Source of the DNA: Litoditis marina
Taxonomy: Eukaryota; Nematoda; Chromadorea; Rhabditida; Rhabditidae
NCBI GenBank assembly: GCA_964036275.1
Contig: OZ038436.1
Span: 20,735,904-20,799,903, forward strand
Length of the DNA: 64,000 nt
Direction of reading: 5' to 3'
A model generated the notes under the pieces. That model did not search any database. It was not told the DNA's origin and saw nothing but the letters and a program-made list of their open reading frames with translations. Position 1 is the stretch's first letter, and every line of letters begins with the position of its first letter. Shown here in pieces: positions 1 to 15,391 of the stretch. The position numbers and the translations under genes are program-made.

Positions 1-3000
1 CAGACACTCATAACAAATTATTATACTTTCTGTCTATAAAAACTCAGTGTTCGTCACTCAAAAACTGCTTAGATTTAGATATATTCATCATAGTGCTCAT
101 CACTTCTACGTGAACTTTTACAGTGTCAATTTCAACTTTAGATTGATGTTTTTCTACACGGGTTTTGATGCCTAAGTTTTTCTCAAGTTTTAATCTGAGC
201 GTCGCTATGTTACTTGAATTCTATAAACTACCCCTTTTATATTTTTCGCACTTTCCAACAAAACAACAGTCAATTGTCGAAGGCGAACTTCATTTCATTT
301 ATTCCGTTTCTACTCAGCACCGAATTTGCATTTCGCTCCAATCTGTTTGCGTGTTTGCACCATCAAAGCACAGGAAGTCGCCACTTTGAAGTGCAATGCG
401 TTAAGTACTCTTGGAGCGAATTCCAATTCGCGCAAGTCTGTAAACAAATGAACTAAATTTCGTCAAACTTTCTACTTTTATGCTGTTTCCCTGCTACAAA
501 AGAGCATAATGGGACAGGCATTACGCCATTTTTTTCTAATGAGGCCTGGGATTATGGCGGTCGTTCTCTTAGCGTTGACCTGCCACTGTCTCCCACACAC
601 CACCCACAATGCAAGAAAATATCGATCGACCTATGTCGCATTTTTTCATAACATATTCCACTTTCAAACAAAACGACGTGTTTTCCATTGAGATTCAAGA
701 AAATATATACTGCATTGTTGTCGCTTTTTTCTGCGAAAATGTTCATTTTTTCATTTGCATACTTATTCGATCAATTATTAGGTAGAATCGTGTCTTTCTC
801 ACCAGATAAGGTGATTCTTCTTAGTCTGGAGTGGAAGAATAAATGTCTTCCATCAATCGACCTGCGATTGATGTACAGCATGCTCATAAATCACTTCCTC
901 ACCACCGCCTGGGCGAAGTTAACTCCCACAGCGTTCAAAAACCGGAAATACTAACTAAACTAACTAATTGATTCAAAATTAGTTTTGACCTACCTCTACG
1001 TACTGTACGTTAATGTACGTGAGATTGCGTCGTCAATTTTGTAAATAACACCGTTATCAAACGCGCGCGAAACGTGAAATTTAAAATGTGAGTTTATTGA
1101 TTTCTCAATTTTCTCGACAAACAAATTTCGTGCCGGTGTTTTGTGTTGCTTTGTTGTCATCCTCACGTCTTCTGCTTATTCCATTAAATAACGATGTAGC
1201 CGATGATGAGCTAGGCCGTCCACGAGATCTATTTAGCCAACATCATTTGTTGACTCGCAGCGTCTCTCGAGACCATTTGCTCGCGTTTCGCGCGTTTTTC
1301 TTGAACTAAATTCGATTCCTATTTGAGAGACTCTTTTAGTACAATGCTCCATGCCCGATTCTATGAAATTATGTTATCTCTATTATTAACTCTTTATTGA
1401 ATCGTTCAATTGATCAATTTGTGAGAACATGAAAAATATTCACAAAAAAGTAATAAAAAAACAATACGTTGAACTTTTCGTAACATACAATCGAGGATAA
1501 TTCAGTTTTAAGTGTGAATGACTCCTTTCCCTGTGATTCACCCAATGTCAGCTCCTTCATTATCATTATTTGATGAGCTCTGTTTCTAATCTACTTCTTG
1601 GTGTACGTTCTCGGTTCTTCGTTTATTGCTTTTTCAAATCTACCGTTCCTACCGTTCTCATTCATGCTTTGATGCAGGTTCCCAGAGAAATGTTAATAGC
1701 TCAAGGCAGTGTATAACTAGTGCTCTGCAAAATGATATTGCGTTTATTACCGCTTCTACTACTTCATTTATTATTTCGACCCGGCATTTCCGCTTCATCG
1801 AATGGACAGAAAGGTATGTGAATTGTACATGTTTTCTACTGTCACTTGTCTGAATACTGAATCTATCAGCTGTACGTAGTTGCAACTAAGAAAAAAGACA
1901 TATACAAAGTTACAGCAATGCCTCTCAATCAATACTTAAGTTAAGGTATGGTAGATATATTCATCAAACATTTACTTACTTAGTTACTTACTTTTATTAT
2001 TCTTGAATATACAAATACACGCATACCTTCTTTTCTTTAAACGTCAAAAGCAGCGGTGCCTTAGCAATTGTGTTCACTTCGTTTCCGATATATAATAAGG
2101 TCGTTGAGTTTTGTGAGGGTGACCTAGGCACCTATGTGTAGGTTCTCCTCTATTTGGCCGCGCTTCCTGTGTGACCCGTTATTAGTCTGCCATCAGTCTA
2201 ATTTGCTCGCGTATTGTGTCGTATGTGTGTGCAAGGCTGACTCTACTGACTCATGTGCCGCGCGGACCCCCTTTGTTAAAGTGTGCACACGCACAGCGCA
2301 TAATCGAACACCAATTCAAATACCGATACACTCGCACAACTCTGCGAGGGCATTGTATTGCATATTAGTCGAAGTTGTAGTCTTATTCGCTCGTTCTTGA
2401 CGTTTACACTCAACAAAACACTGCCATGCTGCCTAGTTCAACTGAATTTCGATGTTTGATGGACTTAACCGGCTGCTTATTTCACAATAAGATTCCGGAA
2501 ACTTGGTCTTGTAGATAACTGATAACTGTTATGTTCCCAACGCCCCGTACTACCAGATAGTATAGTTTGTGCAGAGTCGGGTACTGTTCTTTGATGGATG
2601 GGAATATGGAACGGAGGGCCATCATTTAGTCGCCCCCTTATCGCATCCAATTTGGTGATTAGTCGCCACTGGTGGCAGACCCCCTTTCCTCCTCTCTGCC
2701 AAGGTCGTTGGGGGTTTTCGGGGGAACGTCGAGGGGTGAAAGGACGTGGATCATAGTTTTACATAAAAAGGGAGAGTTTTTAGAACCGGCTTGCTGGGAG
2801 CATTCAAACACCAGTAAGGTCTGACTAAGCAACAAAAAGTAGTCCGTTTTCCTAAGTAAATAAGTGAAAATTCATGGTTTCTTCATAAATTGTAGACCTA
2901 TTGTCTTCTTTTCGGCGGAAAACTAGTCCATTTTCAATTTTTTCTGACTATTCGGACAACTTTACTGGGGTATGGGAGCATTTGAGTCGAAAGCGGTGGT

Positions 3001-3251
3001 TTTCTTCAAAAAGTGAAGTATAGGCGAGTCAAGAGAGAGAAATCGTGAAAAAAATACGATGACTGGTTCGGTTTGGTTTGAACACAAACAAAACACAACA
3101 TGATTTTGACGTTGGTTTTGCATTTTGCGTGGAGAATTAAAAAAATATATAGGTTGATGAATCGATTTGGCATCAGTATCACATAAATGGATTAGAGGTT
3201 AGAGGAATCGAACATGTGTTGGGTTGATCTTATTAAGTGTTTTATTTTCAG
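1..3251. other. Left-flank non-coding DNA, probably intron of the LAR gene
   Basis: No exon with usable splice sites and good coding character could be supported here. The first clear LAR exon starts at 3252 with a split codon, so this stretch is best read as intron of that gene, whose upstream Ig and FN3 exons lie outside the window. A MITE-like element lies at about 2805-2975. A GC-richer patch near 2640-2760 has no open frame worth calling. Confidence 0.5.
2805..2975. mobile_element. CCAGTAAG-family MITE, copy 1
   Basis: The terminal inverted repeats read CAAACACCAGTAAGGTCTG on the left and, as the reverse complement on the right, ATACCCCAGTAAAGTTGTCC. Inside are AAAAAGTAGTCCGTTTT, AATTCATGGTTTCTTC and AAAACTAGTCCATTTT. 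It is about 170 bp, non-coding and upstream of the first visible LAR exon. Confidence 0.75.
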
Positions 3252-5150
3252 TACCATCTGCGCCAAGAAATTTTGATGTCATCCTATCGAGTGCTAATAC
3301 GGTCAGTCGATGTCGTTATTCCATATTGAGTTTAGAAAAAGTGTATTTTGGGGTTGGGTTGAACTTTGAGACTTATCGAGACTAATTTTATCACCCACCA
3401 ACTAGGCTAAAAAGATCGTTTTTCATATCAGTAGCTGAATGATTTCACACCAAAAATGGGCCAATTTTCTTTATTTTGGCGAAAATAAAGCTTTTTTGGC
3501 CAGTTAGAACAACTTTGCTGAAGTATGATTTTGATGCTTTTCCATATTTCAGGCGAAATTGACATGGGAGGCTCCTCAATTCCCGAATGGCCATCTGGGT
3601 GGTTTCTACATTTACGCAGAAAAACTGTTGAATGGAGTCCCACAAAGAGACCGACTCAAGAAAACCAAGGCCATCAATGACAACAAGGTAAGTCGTGATC
3701 TTGAGTGCTTGAGAGGTTATTGATTGGTTCAGTTCAAATGATGAGGAGCGTACTGGAATAGCCTTTTTCGTCAAATTGCGGTGGTACATCGTATATTGGT
3801 AATTGGTATCATTTAATGGTAGAAGTTCATCCCTCAGCCTCTGTGTTTGTTCTAGTCTGAAAGTTTCAAATTTCCATAACCTGTGAGGTGAAAGGTGTAA
3901 TAAAGTTATCTTGAGCATCGATATCCGATATATCTAAGAGAATTTGCTTAGTTTAGTTTAGTTGAAACGTATTTTATTGGTAAATTGTTTATGTGTTCAT
4001 CTTCAGCGAACCTATGCCGAGGTGGACAATCTGGCTGCCAATACTGAATACGCGTTCCGAATGAACGCCTTCAATAGAAATGGAGACGGAGAGTTCACGG
4101 AAAGCAAAACCCTCGTTACGGGCGGGTTACGTGAGTATTTTTCTCAGTCAAGTGTTAAGGAAGCTTCGTACATTGGTAGTCTTCTTGGCTGGAAGATTCG
4201 GCCATTTTCAATGCAATATAATGAAATTCGACGTATTTAAATCAAAAAATGAGTTCCTATTGGAAGCATAGTCAAAACTTGAGGAAAAAAAGAAGAACTT
4301 TTTGTTTTGAACACATTGTGCATTCTGATAATGTCATTTCAGCTCCACAAAAGCCAGAAATTCAATCTGTTGTCCTGTTGAGCGATGAAGCACCACTAAA
4401 GGCTCGTGTGGACTGGAAAAGACCTCAACTGGCCCCTCTGGAAAGTCCCATTGATAAGTATGTTTTATTTTAATTGGAAAAGAGAATGAAGGAGTGAGCT
4501 GTGACGGGAACAAAATTTCATACACCACACACCAAGCAGCTGGCTGGTGGGACTTTTACCAGTCAGTGGTGAACATTTCATGAATGGCAACTCATAAGTT
4601 CATTTTATGAGCGAGAAAATTTCAAGATGTTCTTTACGTGTTCCATGTTGCAGTACAGCAAAAAGTTGCAATCCTTGCATACAGCCGTCTGTAAGGTAGT
4701 TAGGTTGAAGATTAAACCTTTTATGGCGTGAATGAATGAATATTGATTATCTTGTTCTTTCTAGCTTCAATCTATGGTATCGCCCGGTTGGCACGAACAA
4801 GTACAAGAAGGAGTTCGTCAAAGGAACCGAAACTGGAGTGGAACTGCAAGGATTATGTTAGTATAGCTCTCTATAGTTCTGTTTTCAGTGATACCGGATG
4901 AATCATACATTTTTTATTGAACTTTCTCAACTATCTCGCACAACAATTTGAAGAAAATCTTACAATCACACCTTGTACAGTTTTATTTATTACAATTACT
5001 TACCCGTTATTATATTTATGCCATCTTTTTAAGGGATGGGACTGGTGTACGAGATCACACTGGGCGCTGAAAACGTGGAAGGATTGTCCGAAAACGTAAC
5101 GGAAAAGCTGGAGACTCCGGTCGGAAACCCGGAAGCTGAACCACTCAATA
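3252..5150 (+). other. FN3 repeats 1-2 of the LAR ectodomain
   Basis: Exons 1-3 encode one fibronectin type III repeat: it starts PSAPRNFDV, has the B-strand Trp in KLTWEAP, and the typical [17 protein letters not shown] loop. Exons 4-6 encode a second repeat ([10 protein letters not shown] ... VDWKRP ... WYRPVG ... [13 protein letters not shown]). The PSAPRN opening is typical of the FN3-repeat boundary in LAR. Three exons per repeat means the exon borders fall inside the folds. Confidence 0.88.
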
Positions 5151-8100
5151 TACACTATGAAGTCGCCGACAAACAGGTTTGTAGTAGTTTGTTAATTATG
5201 GAAATAAAATACTGTAATTTTCTATGAAAGTAAGATATTTCTGGAAGAATACGTTGTTTGTTATTCTTGTGCTTCTTATCTTAGTGTTAGAACTTGCGAA
5301 CTTGCGACTAATCATAGTTCGTGATCGTGGAAGTTATAAGTAGGTCACATAGATCAATTCATTCATTTTTGGGACGGAGCTAATTTTAATACGCATCCAT
5401 CTATTTATATATTACGACCGGAGTGAGTGCGTATAATGTATCACCTATCAACCGCGAAGAGCTCGATTTATCATTTGCATCTCATCAGATGTTTCCTCAG
5501 TGTTATATATTACAACGCAACGTGGTTTCTACAGCATGAGCATGATAAATACCCTACAACAAATCGGAAACGTAATGCTTGAGCTTGAGCCGCTCATAAA
5601 AATTTCGTTCAGCTTGATATATCTGATGTCTCCAGCACTTTCCAGTCAAACACCAGTAAGGTCCGACTAAGCCACAAAAAGTAGTCCGTTTTAGATGTGA
5701 ACACGTGAAGATTCATGATTTTTTCCATTAAAAGTAGACCGATTTTCCTATTTTCGGGCATTTTCGCGAAAAAGTAGTCCGTTTTTCGAATTTTTCTGAC
5801 TATTCGGACAACTTTACTGGTGTATGTTTCCGGTTGTGTTAATTTGGAGTTCAAGTGATAATCAAGCTTGCTATTAAGAGCAAAGTTGTCTTATTCTTTT
5901 GAGATCACTTTGAAATTAAAACCTTATCGGGAACGTAACGTTTAAACAAAGTTAATTGAATTTGGCAACGACGTTTAGTTTTAGTTTTGTCGTACACTGT
6001 AGCCGTAGCTGTCATACTTCCTATGACACATTCACAAACAGTTATCAGTTCTTTTGTGGTCTGTTTTGCATGAATATTCATAACGCGCGCCTGGTCTGAT
6101 GACACTTTTTGTGTTCCTTTATGTGTTCGTTGTTTACAGCACGGTAATGTGCCAGATGTATGTAGGCAGAATCTACGTTAGCCACGACGTATAGCCGGTC
6201 GTTTCAAAACTTTCAAATTTATCTTATTTAATGCTTAGCTTATATAACTTTATAATGTCTTTTTAGTTTGTGCCACCGGGTTTCCGATAAGTAAGCAAAA
6301 TACTATATAGTTCTTTGCAAGCTACAATAGTTTTTTTTCACTGATGGTTGACTTTCGGTTTTAATGTGAGTTTTCTGCGGTTTTAGATAATTGAACGAAA
6401 ATGAACGGCACAAAGCATTTTTATGTTTGTTCTCGATATATTGTTGGTGCTACTATGTCAGGAAATATTTTTTTTCCAAACGGCTGAATACTGTAGTTCT
6501 TCAGCTTCGGTATACGGTATATAGTTCTCATAGCATCCGTGTTTCCCCTGTATTTCAATATTGGCCGATTATAGATGCGTATTTCCTGGGATCCGCCGGC
6601 TGAGGATAAACGAAATGGAAATATCACCATGTATAAGGCCATTCTCACGCCCATGGATTCGGAGGGAGAACGATTGACTCAAGAGGTATTGTTTCGAGAC
6701 TTTGTGAACTTCAAAGTGGTAATGGAACAAAAAAATCGAATTTCATAGTTTCACTTGAAGAAAATTCGAAGAGTTGGTGACCTTTTAAAGTAGGACGATT
6801 ATGTGGACCAGTCCCGTGTCAACGGTCCTTTAAACTGCAATTGGAAAATGTATTGTAGTTTAAAGGGCTGGGTTGGGATTGGACCACATAATCGTCCTTC
6901 TCTAAAAAAGGAAATAGGACAAAAATCTTTAAATAGCATATTTTCACTTGAAGACAATTCGAAGTTTGAAGAGTTGGTGACCTTTTACGTGGACTACTTC
7001 ATATACAACACATACATACGTACGAAACACGGAGATACATCAAGAGTAGTTAGTTTGGAAGAGGTGGCAGGTTAGATGCGAGATTTTGAGGTTAATTTTT
7101 TTCGAAAAGCGAGTTTTTCATCTGTGGCCGTATTCACCAATGTCGCGGGAAGCTAAAAAAGCGTCCCGACCCTTCCCGCGGGACGGTGCGGGCCGTCCCG
7201 GGACGATTTTCCGAAAAATCGGTATTCACCAATATTGTTGAGCTTCCCGCACCTTCCCGCGGGACGGCTTTTTCGTCCCGGACCTTTTCAAAATAAGAGG
7301 TGCGGGAAATAGCTTCCCGCGACTATTTGTTGCCAAGAAATAGTGATTGTTTTAATATTTTTTCAAGTCACACGACTTGTTTCTACTCCAAATCCTATTT
7401 ATAATCACTGTATATGGTTTATAAGTGCAGTTAGGGCGAATAGATGATATTTATATTGCTAAATTAAGAATTTGAAGGGTAAATATTCAGTTTTCGAACT
7501 GAGAGGTTGAATTCATCTTTTAAAATTTTGCAAAATGCCCTGACGCACTACATACAAGTATCACAGTTTCATAGATGAACGGAAAAAAAAAGAAGCTGAT
7601 CTGGATATCAGTCGAAAACTGCATACTTTCTTAGAAGATCAGTAGTACTGAAATGAATTGGGGCAAATTGAATTATTATCCCCCACTGCAGGTTGTTCCC
7701 CCTCCCCCGTAAGAGTTCAACCATAGGTGCGATACCCCGGTTAACTAACTGACCGGGGGATCTTTAACATTGCGTTTTTATAGGCTAAGGGGATTCATAA
7801 CTTCTACAAGAACCGGGTTTATTTGGTAATTATCTAGAGGGACCTATAGCTGTGCGCTTTTTCGTGGAGGGGATGTTGAATTGTTCAAAACTTCAATGGT
7901 GGGGGGGGGGCTGAACTTCGATACCGAAAATGTTCACTTTTCACCCTTTGTGTTACTTTTTGGGTATTGAATTTTCACCCGCCGGTGGGGGAAGGGTCAG
8001 ACTTCACGATCCCAGAAGTAATACAAACTCGGAGAAATGGGGGATGAAAAGTCAATGTTCCTATGAAAATTTTCCCATTCAATATAAAAAGTTAGACGTT

Positions 8101-11100
8101 GTTCAGTAAGATTATAATATAATAACCCAACAATTCCGAACATCGAACAAAAGGTGCTGATACAACTGATCGAGATTAGAGATCAAAACCTTTAGAACGA
8201 TTCTTCGATATATAACATTCAAATTATTGTCTCATTAAGAAAACCGAAAATTCTCACTTCACAGAAATTTGTACTGATAACAGTACATTTTGACCATACA
8301 GCACTTGACAAAACAACTATAATTTTGTAATCTAGAATTAACTAGTTTCCACAGGGAAGCGGCGAGAAACGATTCAAATATGCAACTTATTCAAATGATG
8401 TTTTCTCGCGTAGAAAATGATTTAGAGAACAAATTATTCATCATTCAGTGTAGGAAAACATATTGTTCATGTCACTATTTCCACTTGCAAATTCCATTTT
8501 GACTTATTTTTGAAATTTCGGGAAAAATATGTCATAAAACACTGTTCCAGCTCAATTCACGCCAAAATGAATATGCCTTGGATTTGAAATTCGGAGTTTA
8601 CCGCCTAAACACCACAAATGCGCCAGTGATTTTTCTTCCCGCGGGACGGCCCACGGGACGTTACTTCCCGAGCATTGGTGAATACGAAATTTCGTCCCGC
8701 GGGAAGGCGCGGGAAGAATCGTCCCGCGGGACGCTAAATTGAGCTTCCCGCGCGGGACCTTCCCGCGATATTGGTGAATACGGCCACTGGAATTATCTCT
8801 CGACTCTCGTTGATAATACTGTAAAGTGATATTAGTTAAGTTGAAGTCAATGTTGATTGAAATAATGCTTTTCCTCGGGTAGTTAACTAACAACATATGA
8901 GATAGTAGCCCCCGCCACTGGAATAGTGTTTTTTTTGAATTTGTCTTCTCAAGACTCGCAAATTATCGACTTCATTAGGCTACAACTTCTAACTGCCCTC
9001 ATTTGTGGCGGTTTGTTGCTTGAACATTTTCCCATTGGCTTATTGCCTTCCTTCACGCCCACACTGTTACACGGAGCTGATGGAAATTGTGCTTATTGTC
9101 AAACAATTATTATCTAGTCTTAAACAGAATACTTTGGTTTCGGAAAAAAATTGTTATTTATTAGATCAATTTCAACACATTTTGTTTTTGCAGTATTTTC
9201 TCCTCGATCGATAGCTAGCTTTAAGAATGGTGTAAATCTGCCTGTAATCTTCACAGCCACAAAATTTGGTCAAAACGAACACTCAAGTCATCTCGGAATT
9301 CGTCAAAACTCATATTTCTTCGAAGAGAATAACGACATAACAATTATCATATATCCCATAATTCATGGAATGTGGATGGGTGGATGGATGTCAACTGCAT
9401 CATATTCACTGGGAAAGTATTGAATTCGAGCTGGCTGCATTGATTTACCCACATAACAAGCACGTATTACTCGCAATCGAAAAGAGCCGCGCTTTGCATC
9501 TAATTATGGATACACTTCATATAATTCTGTTTGTTTCCTGAATTCTGAGCAAATATAAACGAAGTATAGGATATTATATCACTTGTAAGCTTGAAACACG
9601 ATTTCCCCCATAGATTTTTGTTAGGTACTATAGGGCTTCATGCTTAAAGTAAACTTTGTTCAATGGTCAGCATAAGTTCTTCATCTCGAAATGGGATATT
9701 GAGTGTGTTTCTTAGTTTCGTCGAGTCTGAGCATTTTTGCGTCCATCTTGCCATCATAACTTGTGCCATCTTTCTCCCCGGGGAGGTATACGCAATTGTT
9801 TTTGTTTGCTCCCATCTCACACCATTTCCTTTCACTTTAGTCTGTTTAATGTAGATCTATCGATTTTTCTGGAGAGTAGAATGACTATATACACTATCAT
9901 TTTATTTGTAAATGAGTATAAATTTGTTATGGAATGTTAACACTACTTTTTAACAGAACGGCAAACCTTTGATCTAACACCTGCTCCGTTCTTTCTATGG
10001 GTATCGCCTATAGTATGGCTAATTTCTAGGAAACCATGAACCACCCACAGTCTGAGAGACTGAAAACGATATTCACGCCCTCACTTTATGTTTTTAATTG
10101 TGAATTGTGAACAGTTGGTTTTTGGTTTGCTTGTTAGTTGTCGTGTTACACCACAAATACAAACATAACATTGTAAGTTTCAGAAATCCACAACTTTTCT
10201 ATAGTGTTTACGGTGGCAAAATTGAATGAAAAGAGAATCACCCAGGTTTTTGGATTGACATAACTTCTTACTTGCCTAGGCTCTTAGGCATGCTTTTAGC
10301 TCAGGAGAATCGTGAGCAAAAATACATATTTTCGTATCCTGAAAAGTATTGCGTGTTGTTCAACTCCAATCGCAGTATACCTAATTGATCATGACAACTG
10401 GACCACCCCAGTGGAAGTTAGTAGTTAGCTGTTAGCTCTATTTATCACCAACTTCTGTTTTTCTGCCGGGCACCTATTCTATTGGGGTAAATTAGAATAT
10501 AATATTTTCTATTACAAAACCGTTTTGTTACTGTTATTGAAAAAGACTATCAGATAGCCCCTAACTTCTGAAAAAATTTAAGAACGAGGGGAGCACCCGT
10601 GAGTTTTTGGTATCTCATAATAAAGCTTTTTTCATGAGCCAAATCCAACAATCTATTTTCCGTTCTACACCACCGCCTCATGCATGTACTTGTTAGATTT
10701 GCTGAATAAATTCATTAAATACAACATCTAGTGTAGTTAATTATAACAGATAGTTCAGATATAAATCATCTTTACGATCTGTCAAGTTTCGGAAGTACTC
10801 TGAGATCTCATATGAGACAAGAACCGGGCCAAGCGCTCGATATTCTATGTCTTTATGTATAATTTCAATGAAATAAATTTTTGAATAGTGTTCCGTTCAG
10901 ATTCCGGAACGCTCTGCCACCTTCTCCGTAGACACGCGGAAGGCGTATACTTTCAAGGTAGCCGCTGCCACCATGAAGGGCATCGGACCCTATTCGCCCG
11001 TGCTCACCATCAATCCCGATCCGGCAGGTACGATGGAGTTATCGATTCAAATTTGAGAGTTTGAAGTAGGACGGTTATGTGGACCAATACCGACGCTTCG

Positions 11101-14100
11101 GTCCTTTAAACTTCATTTGAAAAAATGTATTGCAGTTTAAATGACCGAAGCATTGGGATTGGTCCACATAATCGTACTTCCTTGAAGTTGAACTCGGAAC
11201 TTGTTTCAGAGTTGAATGAAGATTATCAAAGTTTAGAGTTGAAAGATCATGGAAACAATGGTGATATTTTGATGATTATGGATGAGAACTTTAATTCTAG
11301 CTCATTAATAGCGGAAAGAAGCCCAAAGTTGGCAGAGTCTGAAACATTTAAACGGTTTGAAGAATCGACCTTGCAGGGTTGTATTTATTGTTGTTGTTGT
11401 TGTTAGAACACACTAAACTAAGCTTCCTTGAAGAAGAGTGGTTTAGTTTGTCACAGAAACATCATGAATGTTTGAAGTTGAAGTATTGAGTTTTGAAATG
11501 AATGGGTTCCACTAAAAATAGAGTTATTAACAGCAGGTGTTGCATGATGTTGCCGGCCGTATGAGTTATTCATCGGATTCGGATGATTGGATGGTGCACA
11601 CATTGTTTCAGATTGTACTTTTCACTCAATATCACCACTGTGCATGGCCGCAATCGTAATTGTAGCACGTTGTTTATCACAAATTTAGTATATTGGTATT
11701 ACTGTCTTTTTTATAGTTTTTTTTCTCGAAACAATCGTTTTTCTGCGTATGTGACTATCAGGACTTCTCTCCGTCTTTAGTCCTTTAGCTTTAGTGTCAC
11801 TGTCCTCGGCTAAATAAACGACGAACATTTGACATTTGTGTCAGATTATCTTTTCCTCCGTGTTCAATTGAACAAAAAAGCACATCCATAATCCACAGAG
11901 CACTACTACACTACTAAAGAGCTGGTTCAAACTGTGATTTCTACTCCAAGCAATGTCTCTGAGCAGTTTCTGACATGATTTCTTATTACTCGTCATCACA
12001 TAACTCTTGTTTAATGCGAAGTCAGAATGTTGTTGTAGTATTTGGAAAACAAATGCATTTCCAACAAGTGGTCTTCAAGGCTAATTCCTCTACGCACGAA
12101 ATGTAGAGCAAAAACGACTTGAGCAGAAACTGCACACTTTCTAGAATGGCTACGCCAATTCTCAAAACGACCCTGCTAACACTTTGGCCACCTTGATTTG
12201 ATATTGATAGCCAGAAAAAAACCTCATTTACTCATTTTACTCATACCTCAGTTTCTGCTCCTCCCTCTCTGAAAAACTTTTGTAAGCAAAATAATTTCGA
12301 TGCATTTAAATCGAAAAACTGGTTCTTGGAGTTTGAAGACTTTATAACTTTATTATTTCCGCCAGCCAGGAAATTTATACGAGCGTGTTCTTCACGCTGT
12401 TCTTGTACCAGTCAACCAGCCAGCAGGTGTCGGCTGTGCACAGCTAAATACCAGTCAAACCGCCGCATTATTAAGCTCATATTTCGATTTGTTAATGCTC
12501 ATAGAGCAGGGAAACCATTATTCTTATGAAAATTGGACGCGTTGAGCTTTGATTATGGTCTTCCTTTGAGCGTTTTCTGGCTTCTAAACTTGTAGTATTT
12601 CACCTAGTGTGTAGTAGTTCAACGTTCAATTTCGGATTTAACACGACTGTTTCCTGAAAAGTGAACATTTTGCAATCCGAAAGTTGATAGTTGATAGATT
12701 ATCTGTCAAACCTTCCCAATTTTCGAGCAGTTTTCAATGTAGGGTCCTATTTAAGTAGTTTGTGCTGCGAATGGGTCACGGTTGTATATGTATACCCAGT
12801 CTTGAAGACTGTCTGATCCACCAAAGTCGACTATAAGTGCTCTCTATTCCCCTATTCCATAGTCATCATCAGATTATGTTTCTGCGAGCTGCCCAGCAGC
12901 CCCTTATCGCCACATTAGTTGATTAAATGCCGATGTGTCAATGCTTGTCACTCTAGTTGGTAAAGAGTATCGCATCAGCTAGACGGCTCTGTTTTTTTCC
13001 ACCAACAACTCTCTTCCACTTCAGTCATAGCAAAAAGCGTACTTTGCAAACGAATTTTTTCACATTTTTTTTGAGATCTCACTTTTCATTTTTGCGAAGT
13101 ATGAAAACATTCTTCACCCTCTTTTCGCAACTCTTCACTCCACGACTCCACCACTGTTTTACTCGTCTCATGACGAAACTTAGCGAAAGTCTATATCTAA
13201 AATGGTTTAGTTCACTTAAAGTGTCGTGAAGCAGGTGTTTTATCCTTAATCAGTCTGAGTTTTACAGCATACATTTCTCTACCTAGGATATGAACTATAG
13301 TTGCTCTGCAGCACTTTTATGGCCTCCAACCGCGCTTTCCTTCCTTTTAATTCACAGAGCACACGCTCCAGCGCTCTGCTTACGTGTGGTTAACGGCAAA
13401 AAATCTGGTCGACTCGAGAAAGGTTGTTAGCCAGTGTATGCCAGTTAGCAATTACGTTTTTTGACATGCGTCTTGTAATTGAATAATGGTTGTGCGCTGC
13501 GTGGAGAACTGGAAGTAGTAGATGAGCACACACACAAATGCGCATTTCCTCCCTATTTACCACCACCTCCATCTGAATACATTTCATTTCCGTAGTGGAT
13601 AGCTTCCTGTAGCGACCGCGGCAGTTATATACACCCGGTTGCTCGGAAATGTTGCCACAATCAGTCCTATCTCGAAATATATTATGTACTCTAACAGCAA
13701 GTTATTGTTTGGGAGGTATGTAAATTTGTTAGTTTCAGCTGTGTGCTAAATGCAGAATTGGAGTTTTTTTCTAGAATATTTTCTTATTTGAAACTTGAAA
13801 GTGTATGATACTAGTGAGATGATAACGTCGGACCTTTGGAGCCAACTTATTCCTGTAAATGTGGTTGTATGTGAGCCGGATACTACTCAAGTCTTTGACC
13901 TTTTTTAATGATTACTCGATTACTAGTTGATGTCTTCATAGTCGGCGACAGATTAATAATTCATAAAGAAAGTAATGAAATGAGATGAGTGGAATAGTAA
14001 TCAGTAGCACTGAAGATGGCAACATTACCATAGAGGCATGTGAGCTCTCCTCTCACCAACTGCTAGTTCATCCCCCTTTCCATATTTGCAATCTATTCTG

Positions 14101-15351
14101 CATCATTGCACCTGAGCGGATTCTTACAATTACGAAGTATGGTTTCACTCTGATGTAGGCAGTTAGTTTAGCGTAATAAAGTGTCTTGAGCAAAGTTTGC
14201 AGCTTTATAATTAGGTGTATTTCTTTAAAACTTGTGACCTTTTCTAACATTGGACGGATCCATGTTTTTGAACGATTTTCACCCTTTAAGGTGTTCCAAT
14301 GTAAATATAATTCCTTCTATTAGAGTAAGTAGACTAGGGCCCAGAAAAAATGTAGAGTAATATATTTTTTCATTTTTTTCAATCATTACTTTCACCTAAC
14401 CAGTCAATACCACCGGCGCTGCTAGGTTTATTTGTATTCATAGTTGAAATTTGATGCCTACGGATATGTGGCGCTCAAGCATTGTTTGGCCATTAAGTCA
14501 AGATATTCAGTACCAGCTGATTCTGGGTCATAACGTAGTCATGCATTAAAAAACATAATCTGAACTATACTAATTTGACCTGTATGAACAACAAATATAC
14601 TCTCATTCTCATTTACTCTCAAAACTCAAAAGTTTGGATCATATATCATATTCAATTCCGCTCAAAAACCATTAGCCGACTTTTTTGCAATTCACACTCT
14701 TACGCATCAAAGTTTAGTATAACCCCTAGGGAATGTTTTCAAAGTCTTTAGTGGTGGGAGAATGACTTGAAGAAACTTCTTGCTGCCGAATGTCCAATGG
14801 ATTAACTGTTTTTAGTCTCAATAAATATGGCGGCTAAGTGATATCCGGTGCCGTAAATACCACTTATTGGATAGGTGAATAGATTGCCTACGCATTTTCA
14901 TTTCATTACCAGATATGCAGTATATTTGCACTTGTTTCGTTGAATTGAATAGTTTGTAATCTAGGTCTTATCAGTCTTTTCTGAGGGAAGTTAAGATCAC
15001 TTTCAGTAGTTTTTATCGAAAACGGCGGAACTCGGACACACGTGTTCTCAATGAAAACTCGCCTCGTTTTTGTCTATGACCCATTCCAGCAGCAATTATA
15101 GGCATATATACATTGTACATGTGGTAGTTGAAATACCTATTTGCTTCTTCGTACACCATTATGTTATGTGCAATAGTTCTATCGACAATTTTATATACAC
15201 AAGCTTCATACATGCTTCGGATGCAGATAAATCAAATGTTACGTCATGAATACTGTTGCGTATTTTCTGAAAAGGGTATTTTAGTACGAGCAATGACGTC
15301 AACACGAAATCTGCATCAGAAGACATTTCTTTCAACTAAAGCTCGCTCTCC

Positions 15352-15391
<40 letters not shown>

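Noticed and set aside
1626..1853. ORF containing RHFRFIEWTER, which resembles the LAR D2 motif [10 protein letters not shown]
   Set aside because: Only about ten residues match, no other phosphatase sequence surrounds it, and there are no matching splice sites. A chance match or very old relic cannot be told apart.
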